Positions 1 to 5,391 of a stretch of DNA of 5,391 nt are shown piece by piece; position 1 is the first letter of the stretch, and every line of letters begins with the position of its first letter. The stretch comes from Burkholderiales bacterium (GTDB lineage Bacteria; Pseudomonadota; Gammaproteobacteria; Burkholderiales; Burkholderiaceae_C). Made by a program: the position numbers and the translations under genes. The stretch lies in NCBI GenBank assembly GCA_947458895.1, contig CANHBY010000135.1, positions 1 through 5,391 on the forward strand, written 5' to 3'. The notes under the pieces were generated by a model. The model was given only the letters and a program-made list of their open reading frames with translations, had not been told where the DNA came from and searched no databases.

Positions 1-138
1 AATCGTGTCAAGAGACTTGGGGAAACTAGAGGCCAAACGCCACCGCACATTGGCTTGGGCGTTAACGATGGCTGGGGCTGCGCCTGCAGCCAAGACACCG
101 GCCAAACCGGTGCTACGAATGAACGAACGACGCTCCAT
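1..138 (-). CDS. TRAP transporter substrate-binding protein, DctP family (N-terminal 46 codons, partial)
   Basis: Reading from ATG (complement of 136-138) to the window edge gives 46 codons. The start MERRSFIRSTG has twin Arg at residues 3-4 in a Tat-like context (RRSFIR). A hydrophobic, Ala/Gly-rich stretch follows at about residues 10-25, with possible signal cleavage after A27 or A29 (VNA, AQA). The mature part begins VRWRLASSFPKSLDTI, which is typical of periplasmic DctP-type binding proteins of TRAP transporters that deliver organic acids to DctQ/DctM membrane subunits. A good Shine-Dalgarno (AGGAG) lies 7 bases before the ATG, supporting the start. The gene follows pmbA on the same strand after 158 bp that are AT-richer than the surroundings and probably hold its own promoter; no convincing -35/-10 pair was found. 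Export and the DctP family are fairly safe calls. The substrate cannot be told, and the rest of the gene lies outside the window. Confidence 0.8.
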   Translation of the reverse strand, partial: MERRSFIRSTGLAGVLAAGAAPAIVNAQANVRWRLASSFPKSLDTI

Positions 139-296
139 GAAAAGTCTCCTGATTTAAATTAACGAAAAAGGCCTCGAAGTGTAGAGGTGCGCTATTGAGG
201 CACTAAGCCATTATTTACCCCTGAGTAAAAACCACAGTTGTCGCGAAATTAAAACGTGACGCCCGGCCAAGCAGCAGAGGACACGATCAATCCAAC

Positions 297-1700
297 TCAA
301 CTCCCCGCAATCTTCATTTTTTCGATCAACACCGAACCCAGGGTCTTGGTGCCCAGGGTGTACTGATCAGCGCCCACCGCAACGATCTGCTTGAACATGT
401 TTTTCAAGTTGCCCGCAATCGTGATCTCATGAACGGGGTAGGCAATGCGCCCCCCCTCTACCCAGAAACCGGCCGCACCGCGTGAGTAGTCACCGGTCAC
501 ATAGTTCACGCCCTGCCCCAAAAGCTCGATGACAAAGAGGCCGCGGTGCAGCTTGCGCAGCATGGCGTCGAGGTTGTCGCCGGGCTGCGTTAGACGGCTG
601 GTCAGGTGCAGGTTATGGGAGCCTCCGGCATGGGCCGTTGGCTGCAAGCCGAGCTTGCGCGACGAATAAGTCGACAGAAAATAGCCCTGGACCACACCAC
701 CCTTAACCACATCACGAGCCCGAGTGGCCACGCCTTCGTCATCGAAGGGGAAGCTGCCTTTGCCGCGAAGTTGGTGGGGGTCTTCATGGATATCGATGTG
801 CGGGGCTAAAACTTTTTTGCCCAAGCTGTCGAGCAGAAAACTCGATTTACGATAAAGCGCGCCCCCGGAGGTGGCCTGCACGTAGGCCCCCAGCAGGCCA
901 GCAGCCGCTGTGGACTCAAACAAAACGGGCACCTCACAGGTCTGGATTTTTCGGCTCTTAAGCCTCGAGAGTGCTCGCTCCGCGGCATATCGCCCCACTG
1001 CCTCAGCCGGGGCCAGGTCTTGCGCGCAGCGCATCGAGCTGTACCACGAGTCACGTTGCATGTCTTCGCCTTGCCGCGTGGGCGTAGAGGCAATGGGCGC
1101 GACCGAGATCGAGTGCCTGGAGCTGGGGTAGCCGCCCCGGAAACCCAGCGAGTTGCCGAAGAAAAAGTGCGACTGCTGGGCAGACACTCCGGCGCCGTCC
1201 GAGTTGGTGATGCGCCGATCGGTCTGAAGCGCTGCGGCCTCGCACTGAAGTGCCAGGCGGCCTGCTGCCTCGGCATCGATGGCCCAGGGATGGAAAAGAT
1301 CCAGGTCCATGTTCGCGGCCTTAGCAGATGCCAAGCTTTGCAAGCTGGGCAGGCCCGCTGCAGGATCTTCAGCCGTGAAACGAGCGATGTCGTAGGCAGC
1401 GCGCACCGTTTGCTCGAGGGCGGCTTTTGAGAAATCGGACGTGCTGGCCTCGCCGTGGCGCTGCCCCAGATACACGGTGACTCCCAGCGATTTATCACGG
1501 TTGCGCTCGACATTTTCGATCTCGCCCTTGCGAACCGAAACCGACAACCCTACGCCCTCAGACACTTCAGCACTGCAATCACTTGCGCCAATTGACTTGG
1601 CAAAGGCCAAGGCGTCTTCCACCAACTGCTGGAATTGGGCGCGTGAACAGGAAAACCCGGGGCCAGGCAAATTAGAATCAGGCTTGTGCAAGGACGTCAT
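297..1700 (-). CDS. pmbA: Metalloprotease-associated protein PmbA/TldE
   Basis: From ATG at 1700 this encodes 467 aa, close to the roughly 450 aa of E. coli PmbA (TldE). TldE forms a cytosolic heteromeric protease with TldD, known for degrading the CcdA antitoxin and maturing microcin B17. The zinc-binding HExxxH motif belongs to TldD, and I see none here, as expected for TldE. Family signs are an N-terminal VSVRKGEIENVERNRDKSLGVTVYLG block, a central block starting VPVLFESTAAAGLLGAYVQA, HEDPHQLRGKGSFPFDDEG, and a C-terminal GVNYVTGDYSRGAAGFWVEG followed by HEITIAGNLKNMF. The frame is open up to a TTG at 1763, but that TTG lies in the end of repeat copy A and belongs to a TTGACA hexamer, so ATG 1700 is preferred. 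No clear Shine-Dalgarno precedes ATG 1700. The gene is divergent from darP, as in E. coli. Confidence 0.93.
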   Translation of the reverse strand: MTSLHKPDSNLPGPGFSCSRAQFQQLVEDALAFAKSIGASDCSAEVSEGVGLSVSVRKGEIENVERNRDKSLGVTVYLGQRHGEASTSDFSKAALEQTVRAAYDIARFTAEDPAAGLPSLQSLASAKAANMDLDLFHPWAIDAEAAGRLALQCEAAALQTDRRITNSDGAGVSAQQSHFFFGNSLGFRGGYPSSRHSISVAPIASTPTRQGEDMQRDSWYSSMRCAQDLAPAEAVGRYAAERALSRLKSRKIQTCEVPVLFESTAAAGLLGAYVQATSGGALYRKSSFLLDSLGKKVLAPHIDIHEDPHQLRGKGSFPFDDEGVATRARDVVKGGVVQGYFLSTYSSRKLGLQPTAHAGGSHNLHLTSRLTQPGDNLDAMLRKLHRGLFVIELLGQGVNYVTGDYSRGAAGFWVEGGRIAYPVHEITIAGNLKNMFKQIVAVGADQYTLGTKTLGSVLIEKMKIAGS

Positions 1701-1734
1701 GTGTGAGTTGGACTGAAAGCCGTTGTTGATAAAT

Positions 1735-1763
1735 TGAAGTTTGGCGACGCTAGGGCGTGTCAA
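1735..1763 (-). promoter_or_regulatory. Possible pmbA promoter with -35 inside repeat copy A
   Basis: On the minus strand the left end of copy A reads outward as TTGACA (1758-1763), a perfect sigma70 -35 hexamer. It exists because copy A has A where copy B has G in this end. The best -10 match at a usable distance is TTCAAT with a 19-bp spacer, which is long. It would place transcription about 30 bases before the pmbA ATG. The match is suggestive only. Confidence 0.3.
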
Positions 1764-1910
1764 GGCTCAAAGGCCGCTTGCTCGCTTGCCCCCAAACCCG
1801 ATGGCGTCGTTGCTTCTCGTCGTCATAGCGCAAGCTTGTGACTCCAGTGGCGCCTAGCCAGCGGGCTTGATGGCGGCGCGATCAAACGACATTTCAGCCC
1901 TGACACGACA
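1753..1910. repeat. 158-bp palindromic repeat, copy A (MITE-like, intergenic)
   Basis: This is a direct-orientation copy of the repeat at 2581-2738. It has the same length and roughly 90% identity by eye, with one single-base insertion and one deletion near the centre cancelling out. The right end (1891-1910) differs from copy B by one base. The left end (1753-1772) matches 16 of 20 bases, so the terminal inverted repeat is decayed. The central inverted repeat is also decayed (CATAGC gcaa GCTTGTG). No transposase or other plausible gene lies inside, and no target duplication is recognisable (TAG left, ACT right). It fills most of the space between the divergent pmbA and darP starts, so it may affect expression of both. 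It could be an older copy than B. The function of the family is unknown to me. Confidence 0.85.
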
Positions 1911-1990
1911 CTGGGCTGTGATCGATGTGGGCCCCCTACCAAGCGACATCATCTCGTCCATCAGACCCGTCTCCATCATACTCAGTCCCC

Positions 1991-2575
1991 ATGAACGATC
2001 AGCCTTACGAACCCACAGAATCCGACCAGCCCCTGGCCGACCGCCCCAGCAAGACCCAGCGCAAGAAAGTGTCACATGACTTGCAAAAGCTGGGGCTTGA
2101 GCTCTCTGCACTCTCTGACGCCCGCCTCAAGGCCCTGCCTCTTGATGAAGGCCTGCTCGATGCCTTGATGCTGACCAAAACCATCCGTTCGCACGAAGGG
2201 CGCAGGCGGCACTTGCAATACATCGGCAAGCTGATGCGAAAAGCCGACCCTGCCCCCCTCGAAAAGGCAGCGGCGCTCGCCCAACTTGTCCCCGCCAAAG
2301 CCTCGCTGGAGCTTCATGAAGCAGAGCGCTGGCGTAGCGAGCTGCTCGCCAAAGACAGCACCATGACCGATTGGGTCGAACAGTACCCACAGACCGATGT
2401 ACCGGCCTTGCGTACGCTCATTCGCAACGCTCGAAAAGACGCCAGCTTGGCTCCGGAACAACGCAGCGGCAAGGCTTTCCGAGAGCTGTTTCAGTGGATC
2501 AAGAAGCAGCAAGTCGAGGCCCGAGGTGAGCCGATGGCGCCCCCTGAAGAGGGAGAAGATGATGCCGATGAATGA
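1991..2575 (+). CDS. darP: Ribosome biogenesis factor DarP (YjgA, formerly UPF0307)
   Basis: This encodes 194 aa, against about 183 in E. coli YjgA. DarP is a small, highly charged helical protein that binds the large ribosomal subunit and helps mature the 50S particle around the peptidyl-transferase centre. Signature stretches are SKTQRKKVSHDLQKLGLEL at about residues 20-38, LPLDEGLLDAL, the hallmark EGRRRHLQYIGKLMR in the middle, and near the C-terminus LRTLIRNARKD followed by KAFRELFQWI. The tail is acidic (EEGEDDADE). The frame is open back to an ATG at 1925, but family proteins begin like MNDQPYEPTESDQ, so ATG 1991 is chosen. No good Shine-Dalgarno precedes it; the leader reads CATACTCAGTCCCC. 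The 3' end overlaps the mog start by 14 bases, implying an operon and coupled translation. Direct repeats lie on both sides of the gene. Confidence 0.93.
   Translation: MNDQPYEPTESDQPLADRPSKTQRKKVSHDLQKLGLELSALSDARLKALPLDEGLLDALMLTKTIRSHEGRRRHLQYIGKLMRKADPAPLEKAAALAQLVPAKASLELHEAERWRSELLAKDSTMTDWVEQYPQTDVPALRTLIRNARKDASLAPEQRSGKAFRELFQWIKKQQVEARGEPMAPPEEGEDDADE
2549..2555 (+). promoter_or_regulatory. Shine-Dalgarno of mog, inside the end of darP
   Basis: GAGGGAG lies 6 bases before ATG 2562, with further in-frame ATGs at 2559 and 2568. It is the only strong ribosome binding site near the mog 5' end. It decides that translation most likely begins upstream of repeat copy B rather than at the TTG (2721) or CTG codons downstream, which lack any purine-rich site. 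Confidence 0.7.
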
Positions 2576-3308
2576 GCTACTGTCGTGTCAGGGCTCAAAT
2601 ACCGCTTGCTCGCTTGCCCTCAAACCTGATGGCGTCGTTGCTTCTCGTCGCCATAGCCCAAGCTATGACTCCTCGTCGCGCCTAGCCAGCGGGCTTGATG
2701 GCGGCGCGATCAAACGACATTTGAGCCCTGACACGACACTGGCACTGATCCGTGTCGGCCTGGTCAGCGTGAGCGACCGCGCATCCAGCGGTGTCTACGA
2801 AGACCGCGGCACCCCCGCCCTGGAAGAATGGCTTGGCAGCGCGGTACGCAACCCCATCGATTGGCAAGCTCGCCTCATCCCCGACGACGAAAAGCTGATC
2901 AGCGAGACGCTGCGTGAATTGGTTGATGACAAGGCCTGCCACCTCGTTTTCACCACTGGCGGCACCGGCCCGGCCCAGCGCGACGTCACGCCAGAAGCCA
3001 CGCTCGCTGTGGCAGACAGGGTCATGGAGGGGTTTGGCGAGCAGATGCGCCAGATCAGTTTAAGGTTCGTCCCTACAGCGATTTTGTCGCGCCAGGTCGG
3101 CGTGATTCGGGGCAAGAGCCTGATCGTCAACCTGCCTGGGCAGCCCAAATCGATTGCACAAACCTTGCAAGGCCTGCCTGAAGCGCAACCGCCTGTGCAT
3201 GGCATTTTTGCTGCCATCCCTTACTGCATCGACCTGCTCGGTGGGCCCTTCATCGAAACCCACGACGCTTTTTGCAAGGCTTTCAGGCCCGCCTCGGCCT
3301 CGCGCTGA
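2562..3308 (+). CDS. mog: Molybdopterin adenylyltransferase Mog with a 53-residue repeat-encoded insertion near the N-terminus
   Basis: Mog adenylylates molybdopterin with ATP before molybdenum insertion by MoeA. From ATG 2562 this is 248 aa, while E. coli MogA is 195 aa. Residues 61-248 are a complete Mog domain: IRVGLVSVSDRASSG at the start, LIPDDE with D108 (E. coli D49), TTGGTGPAQRDVTPEAT with D141 (E. coli D82), GEQMRQISLRFVPTAILSRQVGVIRG, NLPGQPKSI at 190-198, and a C-terminal IPYCIDLLGGPFIET. Both aspartates are offset by 59 from E. coli. Residues 8-60 come from repeat copy B; they are rich in Ser, Arg and Gly, have no membrane or signal character, and look disordered. Removing 159 bp leaves MPMNELLALIRVGLVS, a normal family N-terminus. 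The start rests on the Shine-Dalgarno at 2549-2555; ATG 2559 or 2568 are close alternatives. A less likely start is TTG 2721 inside the repeat end, giving about 195 aa. The gene overlaps darP by 14 bases and is convergent with cysE. Confidence 0.88.
   Translation: MPMNELLSCQGSNTACSLALKPDGVVASRRHSPSYDSSSRLASGLDGGAIKRHLSPDTTLALIRVGLVSVSDRASSGVYEDRGTPALEEWLGSAVRNPIDWQARLIPDDEKLISETLRELVDDKACHLVFTTGGTGPAQRDVTPEATLAVADRVMEGFGEQMRQISLRFVPTAILSRQVGVIRGKSLIVNLPGQPKSIAQTLQGLPEAQPPVHGIFAAIPYCIDLLGGPFIETHDAFCKAFRPASASR
2581..2738. repeat. 158-bp palindromic element, copy B, inserted in frame in mog (MITE/RPE-like)
   Basis: The ends are perfect 20-bp inverted repeats (TGTCGTGTCAGGGCTCAAAT at 2581-2600 and its reverse complement at 2719-2738). 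An inner perfect 6-bp inverted repeat (CATAGC ccaa GCTATG, 2652-2667) lies at the exact midpoint, and the arms between are partly complementary, so the unit is one long imperfect palindrome. With 19-bp ends the flanks are ACT (2579-2581) and ACT (2738-2740), a candidate 3-bp target duplication. No transposase is encoded. The mog reading frame crosses it without a stop, and it adds 53 codons. A second copy lies at 1753-1910. By structure it is a MITE-like or RPE-like element; I cannot name a known family. Confidence 0.88.
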
Positions 3309-3337
3309 AGCCATTGAGGTCGGCGTGATCAGGCGCC

Positions 3338-4111
3338 TTACTTGACCAGGTTGTTCAGTCCTGCCGCATCAAAGTTTTCTTTGGTTTGAGCATCCGTGGG
3401 CACGAAATCTGGGGCGTTGGCGGCCGCATGCGACAGCTTCTCAATCGCAGCCCACAACAAGGCCACTTGGTGAGACGTGCTGGCAGCGTTGTCGATCAGG
3501 CCCTTCATGGCCTGGGCCACGGGGTCGTCGCCCTGGGTCACGCCGTAGGCTGAAAAACCCAGGCGTACAGAAGCTGCCTCGCGTGAGGCTTCTGTGCTGG
3601 CCTCGATGATGCGGGCGGGGTTACCCACGGCGGTCGCACCAGGCGGCACAGCCCGAGTCACCACAGCGCAAGACCCGACCCTGGCACCCGCACCCACCGT
3701 GAAGCCGCCCAGCACACAGGCATTGGCACCCACAATCACGCCAGGCTCGAGCGTTGGGTGACGTTTGACGCCCTTCGCCAAAGACGTACCGCCCAGGGTC
3801 ACGCCCTGGTAGATGGTGCAATCGTCGCCCACCTCTGCCATCTCACCAATCACCACACCCATGCCATGGTCGATGAAAACACGTCGGCCCAGGCGGGCTG
3901 CGGGGTGAATCTCAATGCCGGTCAGGAAGCGCGAAAAATAAGAAATCCAGCGGGCGATCCAACCAAGGTGCGCGCACCAAAACCAATGCGCCCACCGATG
4001 CATGATCAAGGCATGCAAACCAGGGTAGCAAAAAAGCACCTCTGAGAATGAGCGGGCCGCGGGGTCACGCTCCAAGATGCAGGCGATGTCTTCACGAAGG
4101 CGCTGGAACAT
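3338..4111 (-). CDS. cysE: Serine O-acetyltransferase CysE
   Basis: This encodes 257 aa. CysE transfers acetyl from acetyl-CoA to L-serine, giving O-acetylserine, the first step of cysteine synthesis in the cytosol. The N-terminal helical part (about 1-60) is shorter than in E. coli. It is followed by the left-handed beta-helix of hexapeptide repeats from about [10 protein letters not shown] (66-75) to VGNPARII (162-169). Catalytic features are visible: D81-H82 in [12 protein letters not shown], and H118 in KRHPTLEPG, matching the E. coli Asp-His pair and second His. QGVTLGGTS is the usual CoA-site loop. A C-terminal tail of about 85 residues with low motif content (ends LNNLVK) is plausible for betaproteobacterial forms. 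ATG 4111 fits the family start, but no Shine-Dalgarno precedes it. Its stop lies 29 bases from the mog stop (convergent), with no strong terminator seen between. It lies downstream of trmJ on the same strand. Confidence 0.94.
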   Translation of the reverse strand: MFQRLREDIACILERDPAARSFSEVLFCYPGLHALIMHRWAHWFWCAHLGWIARWISYFSRFLTGIEIHPAARLGRRVFIDHGMGVVIGEMAEVGDDCTIYQGVTLGGTSLAKGVKRHPTLEPGVIVGANACVLGGFTVGAGARVGSCAVVTRAVPPGATAVGNPARIIEASTEASREAASVRLGFSAYGVTQGDDPVAQAMKGLIDNAASTSHQVALLWAAIEKLSHAAANAPDFVPTDAQTKENFDAAGLNNLVK

Positions 4112-4300
4112 GAGGGGTCAGTCTAGGGTGAGTGGAGGAGCCCTTGATGCCCCCATGAGGCACACGCACCGCACAGATGGCTGCACGACCACAAGGGCAT
4201 AAGGACATAAGGGTACAGATATGAGCCTCAAGCTCGGAGCCGGTCACACCAACCAGCTTGCACATCAGCACACAAGCCACAAAATTTTGATGAAGGTAGT
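4112..4300. other. Intergenic spacer between trmJ and cysE (189 bp)
   Basis: No convincing gene is seen. It holds a 10-bp perfect palindrome CAAAATTTTG (4280-4289) just after the trmJ stop, with no GC-rich stem that would make a classical terminator, and an imperfect tandem 8-mer (CATAAGGA/CATAAGGG, 4198-4213). Any cysE promoter should be here, but no clear hexamer pair was found. Confidence 0.5.
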
Positions 4301-5122
4301 TTATTCGGGCGCACCAAGACCCTCAGATGGCAAGGCTGTTTCCTGCGTCTGTGGCCCGGTCACCGGAGGGCATGCTTTCAACACCGCTCGGGCTACACCG
4401 CGAAGAATATGGACCTCCTCCTGGGTCAGCGTCATTCGATTGGCGCATTGGTTCAAGCGGGGCATGAGCTTGCCTGGGGCTTGAGGTTGCAAATAATCGA
4501 TGTGGGTGAGCGCCTCTTCCCAGTGCGCCAACAAGCCCGCAATGGCCGGTGCATCAGCCCAGCGAGGGGGCGGTGTTCGAGCTTCCACCTGAAAGCCGCC
4601 GCAGGCCTGCCGCCATTCATAGGCCAGCACTTGAACCGCCTGCGCCAAATTCAATGAACCGTAAGTGGGGTCGGTGGGAATGCTCAGGGTGGCATGACAT
4701 CGGTACACATCTTCATTGCTGAGCCCGAAGCGTTCACAGCCAAATACCAGCCCAAGGCGATGATCACTGGCCGCCAGCGCCTCAAAGCAAGCGCGTGGTG
4801 CCTGGGTGGGCGGCCCGAAGTCTCGGGGGGTCATGGCGGTGGCGCACGCAAAGGTCACGCCCTCTAGCGCCTCGGTGAGGGTGTCGACTACCCGAGCATC
4901 GCGCAACACACCCGTGGCGCCACTCGACATGGCGATGGCCTGAGGGTTCTTGAGCACATTGGGCATCCTGGGCGCCACCACCACCAAATCACTGAAACCC
5001 ATCACGCGCATCGCCCGTGCTGTAGCCCCCACGTTGGCGGGGTGACTCACATTGACGAGAATGAATCGGGTGTCCGAGCGGGGCCAGGCAGTGGGTTGAG
5101 AAGATTCGACAAGATCAGTCAT
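4301..5122 (-). CDS. trmJ: tRNA (cytidine/uridine-32-2'-O)-methyltransferase TrmJ (SPOUT family)
   Basis: This encodes 273 aa from ATG 5122. TrmJ uses SAM to methylate the 2'-OH of nucleotide 32 in the tRNA anticodon loop, acting as a dimer with a trefoil-knot SPOUT fold. Visible motifs are FILVNVSHPANVGATARAMR at about 20-39 (motif 1 with the conserved Asn and Arg), GLVFGCERFGLSNED at 124-138 (motif 2, SAM-binding loop) and SLNLAQAVQVLAYEW at 156-170 (motif 3 of the knot). A C-terminal helical extension follows, as in other TrmJ. An in-frame GTG at 5173 would give 290 aa and has a weak AAGG site 7 bases upstream, whereas ATG 5122 lacks one. The extra 17 residues look unlike family starts, so 5122 is preferred with moderate certainty. 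The gene is divergent from suhB and upstream of cysE on the same strand. The exact modified base is inferred from the family. Confidence 0.9.
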   Translation of the reverse strand: MTDLVESSQPTAWPRSDTRFILVNVSHPANVGATARAMRVMGFSDLVVVAPRMPNVLKNPQAIAMSSGATGVLRDARVVDTLTEALEGVTFACATAMTPRDFGPPTQAPRACFEALAASDHRLGLVFGCERFGLSNEDVYRCHATLSIPTDPTYGSLNLAQAVQVLAYEWRQACGGFQVEARTPPPRWADAPAIAGLLAHWEEALTHIDYLQPQAPGKLMPRLNQCANRMTLTQEEVHILRGVARAVLKACPPVTGPQTQETALPSEGLGAPE

Positions 5123-5184
5123 TTGGGTACAGACGGTCAGAGGCTGGATAGAATCGGAATTATCCGGGCACACGATCGTGCCTT

Positions 5185-5210
5185 GTCGCGCTGCGCGACT
5201 CGTTCTTTTT
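5185..5210 (+). terminator. Small inverted repeat plus T-rich tract upstream of suhB (possible attenuator-like site)
   Basis: GTCGCGC-T-GCGCGAC (5185-5199) is a perfect 7-bp inverted repeat around one base, followed by CGTTCTTTTT. As RNA, the outer five pairs could form a stem with a GCTGC loop ahead of a U-rich run, about 38 bases before the suhB ATG. The stem is short, so it may be only a protein-binding palindrome or chance. A second palindrome, CACGATCGTG (5171-5180), lies next to it. Confidence 0.25.
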
Positions 5211-5247
5211 CCCTGCCAGTCTGCTCTCTGAACCTGAAGGTTGTCCC

Positions 5248-5391
5248 ATGTCTCAAGCGCTCCATCCCATGCTCAACATCGCCATCAAGGCGGCCCGCAG
5301 TGCCGGCGGGGTGATTACCCAGGCCTCCAGAGATCTCGAATTGTTGAAGGTCGAGGCCAAGGCCCCCAATGATTTCGTGACAGAAGTAGAC
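5248..5391 (+). CDS. suhB: Inositol-1-monophosphatase SuhB (N-terminal 48 codons, partial)
   Basis: From ATG 5248 to the window edge the frame is open for 48 codons: [21 protein letters not shown], then [15 protein letters not shown] at residues 34-48. The start [14 protein letters not shown] and the NDFVTEVD block are characteristic of the inositol monophosphatase family, whose E. coli member SuhB hydrolyses inositol-1-phosphate and also joins the rRNA antitermination complex with NusA and NusG. The metal-binding and catalytic motifs lie downstream of the window. An AAGG Shine-Dalgarno (5237-5240) stands 7 bases before the ATG. The gene is divergent from trmJ, an arrangement seen in other betaproteobacteria. 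The family call is strong; the suhB symbol follows from the close match of the N-terminus. Confidence 0.88.
   Translation, partial: MSQALHPMLNIAIKAARSAGGVITQASRDLELLKVEAKAPNDFVTEVD

Noticed and set aside
806..1513. 235-codon minus-strand frame inside pmbA
   Set aside because: It is an out-of-frame shadow of the well-supported pmbA; its Arg/Pro/Ser-rich translation matches no family.
1761..1763. TTG start of pmbA giving 488 aa
   Set aside because: It lies within the repeat end and is part of TTGACA. The 21 added residues do not resemble the family start, and a stop lies just upstream in the repeat.
1854..2111. Minus-strand frame of 85 codons ending in MSFDRAAIKPAG-like residues, repeated at 2682-2942
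   Set aside because: The matching ends arise only because both frames cross the DNA repeat. The remainder lies antisense to darP or mog and has no ribosome site or protein character.
2721..2723. TTG as the real mog start, making the upstream insert untranslated
   Set aside because: It would give a protein of usual length, but no purine-rich site precedes it, while a strong one stands before ATG 2562 in the same open frame. It is kept only as an alternative.
3309..3337. Possible bidirectional terminator between convergent mog and cysE
   Set aside because: Only a 4-bp GGCG/CGCC pairing with a large loop was found and no T-run, so it is too weak to annotate.
4198..4213. Tandem CATAAGGA/CATAAGGG
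   Set aside because: Two imperfect 8-mers are within chance expectation and show no link to a promoter pair.
4092..4280. 62-codon minus-strand frame between trmJ and cysE
   Set aside because: It starts with GTG without a Shine-Dalgarno, overlaps the cysE start out of frame, and has a Cys/Pro/His-rich composition typical of a chance frame.

Overview
The window looks like chromosomal DNA of a betaproteobacterium, most likely Burkholderiales and probably near the Comamonadaceae. This rests on gene content and order (pmbA divergent from darP-mog, and a trmJ-cysE cluster divergent from suhB), on high GC and on protein style. It is inference from recognised families; no search was run. Six genes are ordinary housekeeping or metabolic genes and are intact or cut only by the window edge. 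The unusual part is a short palindromic repeat present twice around darP.

Layout. At 1-138 (minus) is the 5' end of a TRAP-transporter substrate-binding protein with a Tat-like signal. At 297-1700 (minus) is pmbA/tldE. At 1753-1910 is repeat copy A, lying between the divergent pmbA and darP. At 1991-2575 (plus) is darP (yjgA). At 2562-3308 (plus) is mog (molybdopterin adenylyltransferase), which overlaps the end of darP and carries repeat copy B (2581-2738) inside its 5' coding region. The convergent cysE (3338-4111, minus) follows. After a 189-bp gap comes trmJ (4301-5122, minus), divergent from the start of suhB (5248-5391, plus, runs off the window).

Main observation. Copies A and B are both 158 bp, roughly 90% identical and in direct orientation. 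Copy B has perfect 20-bp terminal inverted repeats and an inner 6-bp inverted repeat at its exact centre. It carries no transposase, so it resembles a MITE or palindromic element. Copy B is flanked by ACT on both sides. Deleting 159 bp (element plus one ACT) rejoins ATG AAT GAG CTA CTG GCA CTG ATC CGT GTC, which is a normal Mog N-terminus. The insertion is 53 codons with no stop, so mog now appears to encode a Mog with 53 extra residues near its N-terminus. This resembles the Rickettsia palindromic elements that sit in frame inside genes. The equivalent frame of intergenic copy A is broken by a stop.

How the genes relate. DarP (50S maturation) and TrmJ (tRNA methylation at position 32) serve translation. 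Mog serves molybdenum cofactor synthesis, CysE cysteine synthesis and PmbA TldD/TldE proteolysis. They share no single pathway and look like a typical conserved housekeeping neighbourhood into which a repeat family has moved.
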